Shown here: piece by piece, positions 40,959 to 53,083 of the stretch
How the letters are laid out: every line of letters starts with the position of its first letter
Numbering within the stretch: the stretch's first letter is position 1
NCBI RefSeq assembly: GCF_022581195.2
Contig: NC_061480.1
Coordinates: 62,001-126,000 of the forward strand
Length of the DNA: 64,000 bases
DNA from: Helicoverpa zea
Taxonomy: Eukaryota; Arthropoda; Insecta; Lepidoptera; Noctuidae
Direction of reading: 5' to 3'
The notes under the pieces: model-generated
The model's database searches: none
What the model was told of the DNA's origin: nothing
The model's input: the letters and a program-made list of their open reading frames with translations, nothing else
Position numbers and translations under genes: made by a program

Positions 40959-41710
40959 TGTAAAATAATTGTTCAATTGAATAAAAAGAAGTAATAATCA
41001 CAGCGCACATGAAAAAGCATGCATATTAGATATGATGGTCAGTGGGTCGTCTTAGGGGCGGGATCTTGTAATCACACTCATGTGGTATGTTTTACATGCA
41101 TTTCTGTTGATGCCATGAATAGAGAATTTATTACTAGCTGTTCCAGCAAAACTTTGTATTGTTTAAACTTTCTTAGACTAAATTTCTTTACAAAATAATT
41201 TAAATTGACCAGAAAATGTGAAATACCAATTTGAATAAAATTCTTACTAATAAAACAAAATGGCTGAGGTGTCAATTTTTAAAAACGCCCTTACGACCCG
41301 CTGACAAGACTTTCAAAATTCGATATTTGAAACTCGTTCTTTACCTAGGTGCCTATTTATAGTGCGATACGAAATGGTTGAAAATTACGTAAATACGTCT
41401 TGTGTACCTACTTTAAGGCATTTTACATTAGAAAAATAGAACAAATTTGAAAATAGACCCACTGACAGAGAGTATAGAACCACGAGGATGTTGATTCTTT
41501 TTTTTATACCAGCTAACAGAAATAGTAGGTACCTACCTACAATCGGGACGCGAGTGAAATCGCGGGCGGAAGTATACCAAATAATCGTGTGATGAAAACT
41601 GCCCTACGTGTTTCATTAACTACAATATTACGTATAAATCACAAAACCGAATAACTAGGTACATAAAATGTCAAACTTAGAAACTGATAAGAGGTGAAAA
41701 AAAAACTTAC
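40959..41710. other. AT-rich, no gene seen
   Basis: No supportable frame. A Helitron-like 3' scrap (GGGACGCGAGTGAAATCGCG) lies near 41545-41570, and GGTCAGTGGGTCGTCTTAGG near 41038 is the reverse of a block at 22070-22097. Confidence 0.3.
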
Positions 41711-41788
41711 CCGAGTAGTTGAAAACGCCGAAAACCCGGTAGCATGCTCGGTGCTCCTTCATTTGGTCGTAATCCACTCACAGCCAAC
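41711..41788 (-). other. Candidate host exon
   Basis: The minus strand has acceptor ATGTTTTCAG ending at 41789 and donor GTAAG starting at 41710, enclosing 78 bp. Two frames are usable: LAVSGLRPNEGAPSMLPG, or an ATG-started MKEHRACYRVFGVFNYSG running into the donor. I recognise neither, and no partner exon was found. It could be a 5' exon or chance. Confidence 0.3.
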
Positions 41789-44700
41789 CTGAAAACATGT
41801 TATAAGTCACATAAATAATCAGTTTAAACTACAAGCCATGTGCGGCCATAAGTGCCTACTTCACGAAAATGCGAAACTTAAATATAGTCATTGTCTATAT
41901 AAAGACTTACGCTGAATAGGAATTCATAACGGGGACAATGGAATGACTGTTAAAAGACAGTTTTCTTGATAAATACAAGTAAAACTTAGTTTTTTGGACA
42001 CGTTCCGTGATTCCATGCAGTTCGCAACGGCGCCGGCGGTGAAAAGAATGTTCTTTGCCTGTGTGGGTGTGTGTGTGGCGCTGCTGGTTTGGTGCAAAAA
42101 TGTAGGTAGATCGATGCAAGGACTTTATTTGTTTCTTTAGTCTTAGGGTAGATGAAAAATCATTAAAATTACATTATTTAAGTCATTACATTTATACACT
42201 TTTTTTGTATTGTGACAATAATGTTTCTGGAATACGAAAATAAAAAAAATAATTTTGAAAATGGAATATAAGCGGAAATCAGTCTGTTAAGAAGTAACGC
42301 CATCTATGGTTTATTGTAAGAACTAAATGCTTAAGATTAGATGCGATCGGATACACGTCGAATAAGATTCTAAACGGATTATTACTTTAATTCTTTAGCT
42401 GTGTTTCTTTCTTTTTGTTCAAGAAATATGTGAATAAATAGAAATGTACATAGCATGAGCTACCTATGGACTGTAGAGAAAATTTATTTCGGATATGTAC
42501 TAGTTTTTTGAGTGATATTTTTTTATTATTAATATTGACAAACTAATCATAGCCTGAATAACGCATACCTTTGCTCATACAAAAATTTGTTTCTATATGA
42601 CATTATCTCCCTCTTCCTCAATAGCGTTGTTTCTTTCATACGCAGTTCCTGTCGTCTGATCTAGAATGTTCTAACTTCGCTAGAGCTGGCAACGTCGCAA
42701 AAAACTCTGCCGTAATATAAAGGCTGTACTAGACATTTGGTTTACATTACACCCTCATTATTTTAGGTTTTTAGTTCATACCTGATGGAATAATTACCGA
42801 TAATTAATAATCTCTTAAAATTGTTTTTACCAACTTCTGTACCAAGAGGTTTTCTATTCTTTTGCGTTTATTTTAAATACACGTTTGTGGATTAAGTTCT
42901 CTAGAACGCCAGAACATGAACCGATTTAGGTTTATTTAAGATTCCAAAATTGAACGAAAAATTTGGTCAAGTACGAGTCGGATTCGCGCTCGAACGGTTC
43001 CGCAGAATTTATCTGTAAAACAGCCAAAACGTAGCGTTTGTAATTAGTTTTGTACTTTCTAAGTTTATCAAGACATCAATGACTGGTTAAATTAGTATTG
43101 CGCCACCTTATTCGGCATTATTTATGTGATAGGAGGGATTCCTGTAACCAGCAGTAGGACAATTAAAAGGCTTATGATGATGACGCAACTTTTATAAAAT
43201 CATTTATTTATTTATTTAATAGTTTATATACACACTCAGAATACAGAAAAGAAGAAAGATAGAACACATAGTACATAGGCACAGTGTTGCGGACGCCGAG
43301 CCTGCAGTAGATTGTAGGCCAAATGTATATAGTATATGTACTAAATGTAGGTAAATAATCGATATAGCTAAACCATATGAATCTGCATAACATGCATGCT
43401 GAAACTGTTGATAGCCAGATAGGCTTTGTAATGATATGTTTGTATAATAAGAATATGTTGTAATGACTAACTTAATTGTTGCGTAATAAGATTTGAATTT
43501 AACGGTTTTGGTAATAATATCTGGCTGATGTAATAGCATTAATCATTGCGCAAGAGATAAGAAAGTTTATATGTGTGTGTGTGAAAAGATAACGATCGAC
43601 AGTAATTTTCCATAACTTTCACCAATGAGCATGCTTGGTTTAGTCAAAGAGCCCCCTCGTGTCGAGTAGCGGGACTAAAAAAGGTCAGGCGTAAGCCGTA
43701 GAATTCTATCTAAGTGGTCAACGTGAATTGTAACCCGTCCGGTACCCCTACGACTTGAGACCTCCTAGAATTGTTTAAAGATAGAGACATTTTTTGAAGA
43801 AATCGTAGTCGACCAACAGTAAGCAAGTAATGCTCGTAATAACCAGTGCTCAGTGAAAAATAGTGATCAGTACTAAGGTAAAACCTATGCCCTAAAAACT
43901 CTTGAATTGTTCTAATCTATGTGCTAATAATTGTGTTCTATAAAACTGTGTAAATTGTGCTATAAAACAGTGTTAAACTTGTGACCTAACTTTGTGTTAA
44001 AACTTATACCCTAAATTCATTCCCTCTTATTATAAAAACTGCCGCAAGTAGTGGTTTAAACCAGACTGAAGTCGTCTTGGTTTGTTACGGTACTTACGAT
44101 AGTCTTTACATCCTTATTACAAAACGTAGACTAAGAGAAGACGGTTTAGTACTTCGATTTGTCTGTGGTTCAAATAATATCCACAGATTATAATCAACAA
44201 ATATTTAAATCATTCGTTCAATCGTTCCGAATTCTATGCGCCGTTCCTTTTTACATTATTTTGTTAAATCTATTTTGATGAAAAATAAATAACTATGACA
44301 ATAAAAAAATATCTCTGCAGTTGAAAATATTACTTTTTATTATTTAAAGGTAATTTTATATTTCTAGTATCTTTTAACGATATATATGATCCAATTATTC
44401 TCTTTTAAACAACTATTGAGTTTGCGCGTCTAACGGAACGTCAGCGCGCGTATCCGAGTTATGTTTTGTTTTTAGGTTAGAAATAACTTGGATTATTTTC
44501 ATCCCGATTTAAATGATTAAATAAGACGTTGTGCATCTAATTAGAGCCTCTTCAAAATGAAGTGCACAATAACTTACACACAGAATATCGTGTGCATTAA
44601 ATTACCAAAAGAAAATGAAACAACAAAAAAGTAAAAAATTATATTTTATTCCGATGTCTATTTATACAGTCAAACGCACTGATACATGTTGGACACTGTT

Positions 44701-46652
44701 CTTCATCACACAATCTTGTTCCCTTTCTCACCTTGGCATTTTTGTACATTTTAGCAAGCTTCCAGCCTTTTACAAACATTGCATATTATTGGCAGAGATA
44801 CGGCGTGAAAAACGCCAAAATAGTCTTGAATCTGTAAATAAACAGTAGACTGTATGATAATCTGATATATTTTCGAAGTTTCATCAAAATCCGTGCGGTA
44901 GTTTATGCGTGGAACACAAAGAAACATCCATAATAAAAACTTCGACTCGCATACAATTAATTAGGATTTTTTGGCAACCTACTTGCACTGTAAAGGTTAC
45001 TTACTTTATGGCGAGCCCAGTTGAGCAGCATAGGATCATCCTGGATCATCATGGATTATCATCATGCATTCAATTGACTATTATTTCGAAAAACTTAAAT
45101 CGATATTTATATCGAAAATTGTCGTCAGGTAATTTGAAGAGATTTTCTCGATGACGCACTCTGTTGGGTCCCCGGACACTCTCAATAGTATTTTAACACA
45201 TCCAAGTATTCCAAATCACACATATTTATATCCACTTTCGTTTTTTTCATCACAAAAAAAATAACCTCAAAAGTAAATAATGTCGGAATTTGACGTTTGT
45301 CGACTAAGTACTGCAGTTAAACTAGGGGGCTCGATGGTTTATCTTTTGTACTACAGATAGTAATAGGACTTGCGATAAACTGCGTTTTGTAATAACGTTT
45401 TTTCAAGGTCGTACTTAAAGGTGGATTAAAGGTAGTACAAAAGCCGATACTTATTTGATACCGCGTTTTATAATAAGAGGGTTAGTGTTTAAAACTTGTA
45501 CTCTAACTTCATTGTGTTTAAAACTCTATTGTGCTAACTCTATTGTGTTCAAACTATTGTGTTTTTAAATTGTTATAAGCTTAACTGCTGTGATAAATCT
45601 TGTAGTGTTTACAATCGTGTGTAATCTGATAAAGTCGTGTAAACAAAAGTAAACTTAATGTAAAACCAGTGATAACAATTGTGGTGATAAATAAAAGTCT
45701 TATGAAAGCGTCGCATTCGTTTATTGTTTAAACCAGTTCCTGTGGCAAGTACATTCGCGTATAACTCCAAAACAATACAGTCCACTCAGTGTTACGGGAG
45801 TTATCGCCGCCGTCGAGTGTAACCGCGGCACACAGCTTATTTCAAGAGAAATTTCTTCCACAGGCCCGTTATGGGAAAGTTGGAATAACAAGAGATGCAG
45901 ATAGTGTGTAAAAAAGAAAGAAGCTATAACTAAAAATAATTACTAACATTAACCTAAATACATCATACATCAAATACATCATTATACTTTCTATATTGTT
46001 GAGTCTATATTTTCACAAGTGGTGCGCTCGAAATTTCAATCATATAAAAGAATTTGCTCATTAGGTCTAGTTTTTTTACTCGTCCGTGTATTTTCTGTAG
46101 AGTACAGAATACAAGTGTAATTTTTTTTTATATCGAGATAGTATTAGTAAGTGGGTTTTTATATTAGTTTAGTCTATGATTACTATCCTATTATTGTCTA
46201 TGGAACAAGCAACTTTAAGGCAAAAACCTAGCAAAATATCAAGATGTCTGGGACGGACTTAAAAAAATACTTTTTAAATGTTACTTTTTCTCAAAAAAAT
46301 TGAGGGTAGTTAGAAATCTTGTGGGTTGTACTGCGCCGACGTTTGCACTGTTGCCAAACTTCTCATTTCCTGTTCATTAGTGTCAATTTCTTTGTTCTAT
46401 ATTCGAACTCATTCCTTTTTCGAAACCTGGTGGCAGCACTTGGGGCTAATACGTGAGTGAATTTTTATATCAAGAATTCCTGTATTTCTCACATATTTAA
46501 ATGCGTTTCAAATATTAGTTTTACTAGAATACTTGCTTTCTTAGTGTAAAACTGTATCAATTTTAATAGTTGTAATGGAGTGCGTAATACTTTTAGACAG
46601 TGCGTGATTTTCTTTTGTTTAACGTGGCCTATCTACAAGCGTACCTAGGTAC
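41789..46652. other. AT-rich intergenic or intronic DNA with scattered repeats
   Basis: No convincing coding region. Repeats seen: a common insect repeat scrap near 42970-43030 (GTCAAGTACGAGTCGGATTC), an RTE-like tail at 43125-43190 (CCAGCAGTAGGACAATTAAA, ATGATGATG), and a block near 44880-44950 with GTTTCATCAAAATCCGTGCG. Two loosely similar stretches (43640-44110 and 45290-45790) with repeated GTGTTAAAAC/GTGTTTAAAAC words could be solo LTRs or 5' UTR-like sequence; neither has borders I can fix. Confidence 0.35.
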
Positions 46653-47278
46653 TAGACATGGGAAAAACGTATCATTGAAAAGAAAAGATTGATATGTATC
46701 TTTTGATCACTGGGATATGTATCACTCTTTTGTATCTCTATATCCTTTCGAATCCGTGAATGACATTGTACTGTTGCTCAGAGTGACTCGCTTCGTTCAA
46801 TTCAATCCAATGTATCACTAAATCAGTACGAACTAAGAGTGATAGATTCGTTTAGGATAGATAGATTCGTATATCAGTTTATAATATTTTTAAGTTTATT
46901 TTTTTTTATTTTTAAGTTTCTATTTTTCATTTCAAATTTAAGTTTACGATTTATGTAATTGGCTGTTAAAGCCGTGTAAATCGAATAAATAAATAAAAAT
47001 AATGGTCAAACACTTATTCTCGGTATCGAGAAAGTGAGACAGAACATTCTAAGTAGGGAAGTGCGAAAGAGATGTCTGGACTTTCCGATGAGAAACCGTG
47101 ACGCCAGCCGCTCAACGCTGTGTGTGCGAGTGCAACACAGATACAAACGGACGACGGATTGAATGAGTTGTTAAAGATACACTGATACATTCGGATTTGA
47201 ACTGATACAAAGAGTGAGTGATAAGAACGGAAAGATACATATCTTTTTTATCTATCACTCCTGAGTTACCCATCTCTA
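46653..47278. mobile_element. Non-autonomous hAT element with 8-bp duplication
   Basis: 626 bp; ends TAGACATGGG and CCCATCTCTA; subterminal GATATGTATC repeats on both sides. CTAGGTAC flanks it exactly at 46645-46652 and 47279-47286. 8-bp duplications and TAGNGATGGG-like ends are typical of hAT. Confidence 0.85.
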
Positions 47279-47285
47279 CTAGGTA

Positions 47286-47421
47286 CAGTTGCCGGCACGG
47301 ATGTCGGGCCCTGACCTTCACCTGCGCACAAGCGATTTACTGCCTTATTGCCTTATGCGTACGGGTGCGCAAAGCGATCCCCACTCTTCCGCCGAGAGCC
47401 CGACATCCGTGCCGGTAACTG
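47286..47421. mobile_element. MITE with GC-rich TIRs and TA duplication
   Basis: 136 bp; ends CAGTTGCCGGCACGGATGTC and the reverse complement; TA at 47284-47285 and 47422-47423. Related in its terminal sequence to 1917-2131. Its left TA and first base form part of the hAT duplication. 47422-47814 has no supported gene, although a donor-like GAAG/GTAAGC occurs near 47757. Confidence 0.8.
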
Positions 47422-47814
47422 TATTTATGTGAATTCCCGCAATTACTAGACATTGTGCACTGAAAAATCACCGCTTAGAGGTCCCACATTATAATTTAAA
47501 GATGTCTTTTCGCTTGGCCGTGAGTTTTTTCTGGCAAAATATTATGACTATGGTACTTAATAATATTTTTCTTTTCTCAGGGTGAAATACACGATACAAC
47601 GAAGGTTTAGCTTCGAAAATTCTCAAAGGATCTAAATGGTTTCCGAGTATATTGAGCGCGTTACTTCTATCGGCGGCCATGATGCATCTTACAAAATGGA
47701 TAAAAATGTTCATATTTGTAACTTTTTACGTAAAGGACTATATCTCGAGATATGAAGGTAAGCAACGGTCGTTGTTTTAAATCTTTTATTGTTTTGTGTT
47801 TTTAAATTTTAAAA

Positions 47815-48227
47815 GTCGTTACGGGTAGTCACAAGCCAGTAAGTCTGACACCAGTCTAACCAAGGGGTATTGGGTTGCCCCGGCAACTGGGTTGAGGGGG
47901 TCAGATAGGGCAGACGCTTCTTGTTAAGCACTGGTACTCAGCTAGAGCTACATGCGGTAAGGCGGTAAGGCCGCTGCCTCGAATTTTGCGGGCAGCGGGG
48001 CGGCAGCGGCGGCGGCGCGGGCGGTCACCGTTTGACTGGAGCTCACCGCTCTTTGCCCGCTCCCCGCGCCGCTGTATTCGAGGGCCGGTCCATTTGATTA
48101 TACGTGTAAGATCCTGCCGCTCCCGCGCCGCCGCCGCTGCCGCCCCGCTGCCCGCAAAATTCGAGGCAGCGGCCTAAGACTAGAAGCCGACCCCAACATA
48201 GTTGGGAAAAAGGCTCGGAGGATGATG
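47815..48227 (+). mobile_element. 5'-truncated SINE carrying a GC-rich MITE
   Basis: Tail of the 31265-31820 SINE (GGTAGTCACAAGCCAGTAAG to GGCTCGGAGGATGATG), split near its end by the MITE at 47969-48174. Confidence 0.75.
47969..48174. mobile_element. GC-rich MITE with TAA duplication
   Basis: 206 bp, about 54-bp TIRs starting GGCCGCTGCCTCGAATTTTG. TAA at 47966-47968 and 48175-48177, indicating a PIF/Harbinger-type insertion. Sequence differs from the GGGTCAATT family. Confidence 0.8.
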
Positions 48228-48387
48228 TTTTAAAATTTTAATTAATTTAAAAGTAACGGTGTTTTTTTGTTACGTGTTTATTTAACAGTTCTTTTTTGTT
48301 TTGAAAAATAGTTTATTTTTAACCAGTAAGCTAGAGGGGGGTTTTTAACTCTGAAGATGATTATTTGATACCAATAATTATTTTCAG

Positions 48388-49087
48388 ATGCAGACTTGTG
48401 AAGTTGCCGCGTACCTACAAGACGGAGGCTCGGCTACAATTCGGAGATTTCTTTGTGAAGAAGGATGAACTGTCAATGGTACCTACTATTCACGCAAATT
48501 AATTTATTTTCGAACTTTTTAGGTGCAATTTTGTTTGTTGTAGAAATAAAACTGCTTTTTATGTAGGTATGAGTAAATCTTATAAATACAATGCAGAAAA
48601 TCGCATAAAAATCGGTTCTGTCAAAAGTGGGATAATCGCATACAATTAGGTCAAATCGAGAACCTCCTTTTTTTAAGTCGGTTAAGTGTACAGACTTCAA
48701 AATCAAAACCGGTTCAGCCAAACGTGAGATACACGTAGATACATACGAGTTAATCCAAGAACCTCATTTTTTTGACGTCGGTTAAAAATGTCCTCAGGAT
48801 GATCAGCCTAGAAGTCGGTGGCGAAAGTGAGACTAAGTAGCTACAGTCAACTTCAGGTCAGTGGTAACAGTTTTATAGGAAAATCGTGCTTATTACTATT
48901 GAGTTAAGGTGCATGACAGTTACCACTGATGTGCAGTCTGCCCTACCCATATGAGTAATGAAAATATATATTTTTTCAGAGCGAGCCTTGTGAAGATGTC
49001 TGCAACTTCATACTGAGCTGGACTCTGAGGCCTCGTCGCCGGATGTTTGAAGGTGGAAGGTCACCATGCATGACTGACAAAACATAA
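48388..49087 (+). CDS. Candidate last two exons of an unrecognised host gene
   Basis: Exon 1 is 48388-48478 (acceptor ATTATTTTCAG, donor ATG/GTACCT). Exon 2 begins at 48980 (acceptor TTTTTTCAG) and runs to TAA 49085-49087. The only frame open through exon 1 continues in phase 0 into exon 2 and gives 65 residues: LVKLPRTYKTEARLQFGDFF, then SEPCEDVCNFILSW and a basic segment LRPRRRMF, with four cysteines in total. No family is recognised. Upstream exons were not found in phase. Consistent phase and splice sites argue for a gene, but chance is not excluded. Confidence 0.3.
48842..48945. mobile_element. ~100-bp MITE, copy 2
   Basis: Reverse complement of 30093-30194, lying in the intron between the two candidate exons. 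Confidence 0.6.
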
Positions 49088-49159
49088 AGGTACCTACAAT
49101 CTTTGATTGAAAACACAATATTTTTTTTAAATCAAACCAAGTTTTTAGTTGGTCTGATG

Positions 49160-49371
49160 TCGAACAGATACTTCCTTGGCAGTCCTTACGGGTAGTCAGA
49201 AGCCAGTAAGTCTGACACCAGTCTAACCAAAGGGTATTGGGTTGCCCGGGTAACTGGGTTGCGGAGGTCAGATAGGCAGTCGCTTCTTGCAAAGCACTGG
49301 TACTCAGCTACATCCGGTTAGACTGGTGACCCAGCATAGGAAAAAGGCTCGGAGGATGATGATGATGATGT
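49160..49371 (+). mobile_element. 5'-truncated SINE tail with GATGAT repeat
   Basis: Matches the tail of 31265-31820 and ends GGAGGATGATGATGATGATG. 49372-49644 contains a CGGCCGACTAAAAGTTTG MITE scrap near 49460. Confidence 0.7.
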
Positions 49372-49644
49372 CGATCAAATACCTAATCGTTGTTAAGTGT
49401 GTAGGTACTACCATTCATCTTCATTTCTATTTTCTGATTTATGAGCTCAAATCAACTATCGGCCGACTAAAAGTTTGTAGTATGCGCGCGCTCTTACCTG
49501 TGTTGTTGAATTTTGAAGGTTATCATAGTTTTTTTTCTCCTAACCTTGTATTCTGTCCATCTCTTTATTTACAAGTGATCAAAACTTTCAACTCTCAGAC
49601 AGCGAGCCTGCCATTAATTTGATCTTATTCTGTTTCAGGATTGA

Positions 49645-51195
49645 AGCCGAGACCCAAGGTTGACCCAATCACACCCGCCGAACCCCTTCAGGGCAAGGCA
49701 GTCAATTGGACGGGAGCTCGGATTTCGGCCTTGGGGGATCTCCTAGTCGTGCCTTGCATCTGGTTTGCTTTCACAGCTACACACCTGGTGTCGGTTGGGT
49801 ATCTCTATACCCTTCGCACTAGACTGGCTAGGGCTTAGGGCTCACCAATAGGTACTCACCTCCCTGCTTATACCCGGCAGGGAGGGTTACACATCCCTGG
49901 GCCTATCCACCCGGGGAGATAGGTTTTATAATTAGACCCCACCTTGCTTAGCTCGGTAGCCCTTTCCCTCACGGGAAAATGGCCGAAATGGTAAAGTTTT
50001 TCTTTGAGGTCCTCCTCCAGGAGACCAGGACCAAGACATTGTCACAAAATATGGCGAAATGATAAGCGCCCTTGATATCAAGGACCCGCGCCTAGCGCGC
50101 TATTGTGTTACCGATATCGGCTCAACAAAAGAGGCCGGCGCAGCTGTGTCGCGCCCCATTGTTGAGCCTATAATTGTCTCTTCGGGGAAAACCGCCGCAT
50201 TAGCGGAAACGGTAATCCCCAATACAATGGTCGATGCCCAGCTGCACTCCGCACCGTCGACCATTGTTCTTAGTCCCATAGTCTCTTTTTTTTTAAATTA
50301 TTTAGACAATGTGTGCACTTGCGTCATTTAATAACCGCCGCATTTCACTTGGTAATTTGCGGCCATTATTCTGCTGACTTGAATGACTCCCCGGAGGGAA
50401 TGGGAACCTCGTCCCCCCGCTCTGCCTCACCCGTCCCAGAGGGTGTTCAATCCTCCGATCCCCCTCCTCTCTTCGAAGACGACTTCACCGTCGTACAGGG
50501 AGGTAAGAGGAAAAAACATAAAAACAATGACAAGGCGCGGAAATCATCCCCTCTCCCTAGCCCGCCCGCTGTGTCTACAGCATACCCCGCCCCGTCACCC
50601 TCGACCTCGCAGGTCACTCCCTCCAAAGGTGCCGCTAAGCCCAAAAGCGCACCTAAAAACAAACCTCCGCCGCCTGTATACTTACAGGACAAGGCGAAAT
50701 GGACCGAAGTGTCCAAGCTGTGTGTTGATCGTAAGATCAACTACAGATCGGCCTCCAATACCGGTAACGGTATAAAAATCGTCCTCCCTACGTCAGACGA
50801 CTATAGGGAGATAACTAAATCGCTGAGAGCGAGGAACATTTCTTTCCACACATGCTCCCATCCCTGAGGAAAAACCTCTCCGGGTTGTCATTACCCGTAT
50901 TCCGAAGGAAATCCCTTCGGATGACATCCTAAGCGACCTTAAGTCACAAAACATCCCTGCGACGCAAGTCCATAGGATGCACCGCGCCCGCGGAGGCCAC
51001 GCCTTCGACATGGTGCTCGTAGTCAAATCAAATCAATTAACATCAAATTGGTTTGTAATCTCACTGGCATCTCAATCGAGAAGCCAAATAGATCTGGCAT
51101 TGTATCACAATGCCACCGTTGCCAACTGTTGGGTCAGTCACAGCGCAACTGTTTCGCCCAGCCTAGGTGCGAGAAATGCCTAGGCCAACACCAAT
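49645..51195 (+). mobile_element. 3'-truncated Jockey-like LINE: 5' UTR and broken ORF1
   Basis: The 5' UTR (49645-49978, CACCCGCCGAACCCCTTCAG) matches 16665-17184. ORF1 remnants start at ATG 49979. The frame open at 50313-50867 has KWTEVSKLCVDRKINYRSAS. After a shift come RVVITRIPKEIPSDDILSDL, and, past a small duplication near 51030, QCHRCQLLGQSQRNC. The copy ends within the second knuckle at about 51190. Confidence 0.75.
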
Positions 51196-51686
51196 TACTA
51201 GTTTTAAGTTTTGTTTTTTTAATGCAAATAACTACGTATAGATTTAGTTTTATTTAAGGTATGTAAATAAGTAAATATTTTAAGGATATTATGTAAATAA
51301 GGATCTCCTGGAAGAGATTTCATTAGAAATAAGCAGTACCTTTGTACAATTTTGTGTTACTTCTACTTCTTTCATGTGTTTACTTACTGTGTGCATAAAT
51401 AGTTAAACAAATTCCTTTCCCTGATTGAAAATTAATAAAATTGCGTTTTAAATGATATCCATGGTTTTTATTTCTATGTTTACAAAAATATAGGATTATT
51501 CTGTAGATGGAATACCTGGCCTTGATTTTCTTCCTTTATCTATAGGCCATTGATGCCTGATAATAAAGTTATAATAAAGAGAGGACGGTAAGGACACAAA
51601 TAATTAAAAATTAAACAACCAGCTTTTATTCTTTTTGATTTTATTATATAGCAAACAATATTTTAGGTGTGAGCTCGGAGTACGGA
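51196..51686. other. AT-rich, no gene seen
   Basis: No supportable frame, repeat border or RNA gene was recognised. Confidence 0.3.
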
Positions 51687-51892
51687 CAGTTCCGGATTAA
51701 GAATACGCGGGGCCTGTAGCCTGTAGCACAAATAGCGCGGGCTCCTTACCTACTAACTAAAGCATCAGAAAGTTCGAAACTTGTGACAGTGAAAAAGAAA
51801 TGTCTAGTCAGTTATGACGGGCCCTTCGTAGCTTTGGTATGCGCGGGGCCCGTAGCAATTGCTACACTTGCTATATTGTCAATCCGGCTCTG
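51687..51892. mobile_element. Short hAT-type MITE with 8-bp duplication
   Basis: 206 bp; ends CAGTTCCGGATT and AATCCGGCTCTG; AGTACGGA on both sides (51679-51686, 51893-51900). Confidence 0.85.
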
Positions 51893-51954
51893 AGTACGGA
51901 GCAGAGTTGTCAAGTTACGTCTAAAGGTACATACTAGGCGAGGTTCCACCGATG

Positions 51955-52211
51955 TAGGGCTGCCATCCGTCCGGGTTTCCCCGGATTTGTCCTCGTTTTG
52001 ACCCCGTCCGGGGGACGTCCGGGGAAAACCCGGACACTTCATGTAAGAAAGCACCTAACTGTATTTCCGTATTTATCAGCATTATGATACAAAACACTAA
52101 CCTCATTCGGTGTAAGAGTACCCGTCCGGGGAAAAAATGCGATTTACGTCAAATGTCCGGGTTTTTTTAAATCTTTGTCCGGGTTTGGCGAAATTCGAGA
52201 TGGCAGCCCTA
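51955..52211. mobile_element. Second hAT-type MITE with 8-bp duplication
   Basis: 257 bp; ends TAGGGCTGCCATC and GATGGCAGCCCTA; several CCGGGTTT/AAACCCGG words inside. CACCGATG on both sides (51947-51954, 52212-52219). Confidence 0.88.
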
Positions 52212-52264
52212 CACCGATGTGGTGAACACGAGAGCTGTGTGTGACGCACACAAATGTACCTTCT

Positions 52265-52655
52265 GGGGCCCGATTCTCCTAAGTTAATAATGTCAAAATT
52301 GAATAGAAATCGAATCGCAATATGATCGCAATAGCAGTTTTAACCTTATCGGGCATTCTGCTACTTATATAAGACCAATCGTATTCCATCCAACGACATT
52401 CGATTGGTTTGCGATTGGTCTGCTATTTTGGTGATTTTGGTCTCTATACGGGAGTTTGCTCTACAATCATATTGCAATTGTAAATAATTTGCAGACAATA
52501 TGATTCATTATTGAATCGCCGTTTATTTAATAGGTAAATAGCGGAATGCCACATACGCTTCAATCGTAGGTAATTGAGTCGTGATCGGATCTCAGTCGGA
52601 TGAATGAATCTTTAAAAGAAATGTGGCTTAAGTAAAATTAGGAGAATCGGGCCCC
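52265..52655. mobile_element. MITE with GGGGCCCGATTCTCC ends
   Basis: 391 bp; ends GGGGCCCGATTCTCCTAA and the reverse complement. The AT-rich interior has scattered inverted GATTGGT/ACCAATC words. Target duplication not resolved, so no superfamily is assigned. Confidence 0.65.
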
Positions 52656-52855
52656 TGGTCTACTCCCTAATACTATTTGCAGTTGCCAGAGTTGCCAGAA
52701 CACATGCACATTGCAGGTAAACAGTGGGCCGACAGTTCGTCAAGTGTTTTTTAAGAAAAGCCTGAATCCGATCGAAGTTCTTTAGCCTAAACGTTGTAAT
52801 TTGCGTGATTTATGCGCCCGAACAAACTATCGGCCGACTAAAAGTTTGAAGTGAG

Positions 52856-53039
52856 CGAGCAATTTTACATATAAAATACCTTTTGGCAAGAGAAGGTATT
52901 TTATTACGCCCCTGGCTGGAGGCCTTAAATTCTAGGCATCCACCGGGAAAAGTCCGGTTAAGCAGTACACGGCCTCCTATCTTGATAGGGAGATGCCATA
53001 CCAAAAAAAAAGTTGGTGTTTTATATGTAAGATTGCTCG
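52856..53039. mobile_element. Small inverted-repeat element carrying a LINE 3' tail
   Basis: The inverted ends CGAGCAATTTTACATATAAA and the matching right end (53015-53039) enclose a 5'-truncated Jockey-like 3' end at 52908-53011, which closes with nine A residues. Just to the left (about 52715-52850) lies a CGGCCGACTAAAAGTTTG MITE scrap. Confidence 0.5.
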
Positions 53040-53083
53040 GATTGGCGGAATGAAATCGCGGGAAATGCCTTGATTAAAAACTC

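Noticed and set aside
43208..43539. Small membrane protein on the minus strand
   Set aside because: Composition follows AT-rich DNA; no start context, signal pattern or neighbour supports it.
47489..47713. Minus-strand 74-codon gene
   Set aside because: The frame ends in AT-rich low-complexity codons and has no splice or homology support that I can see.
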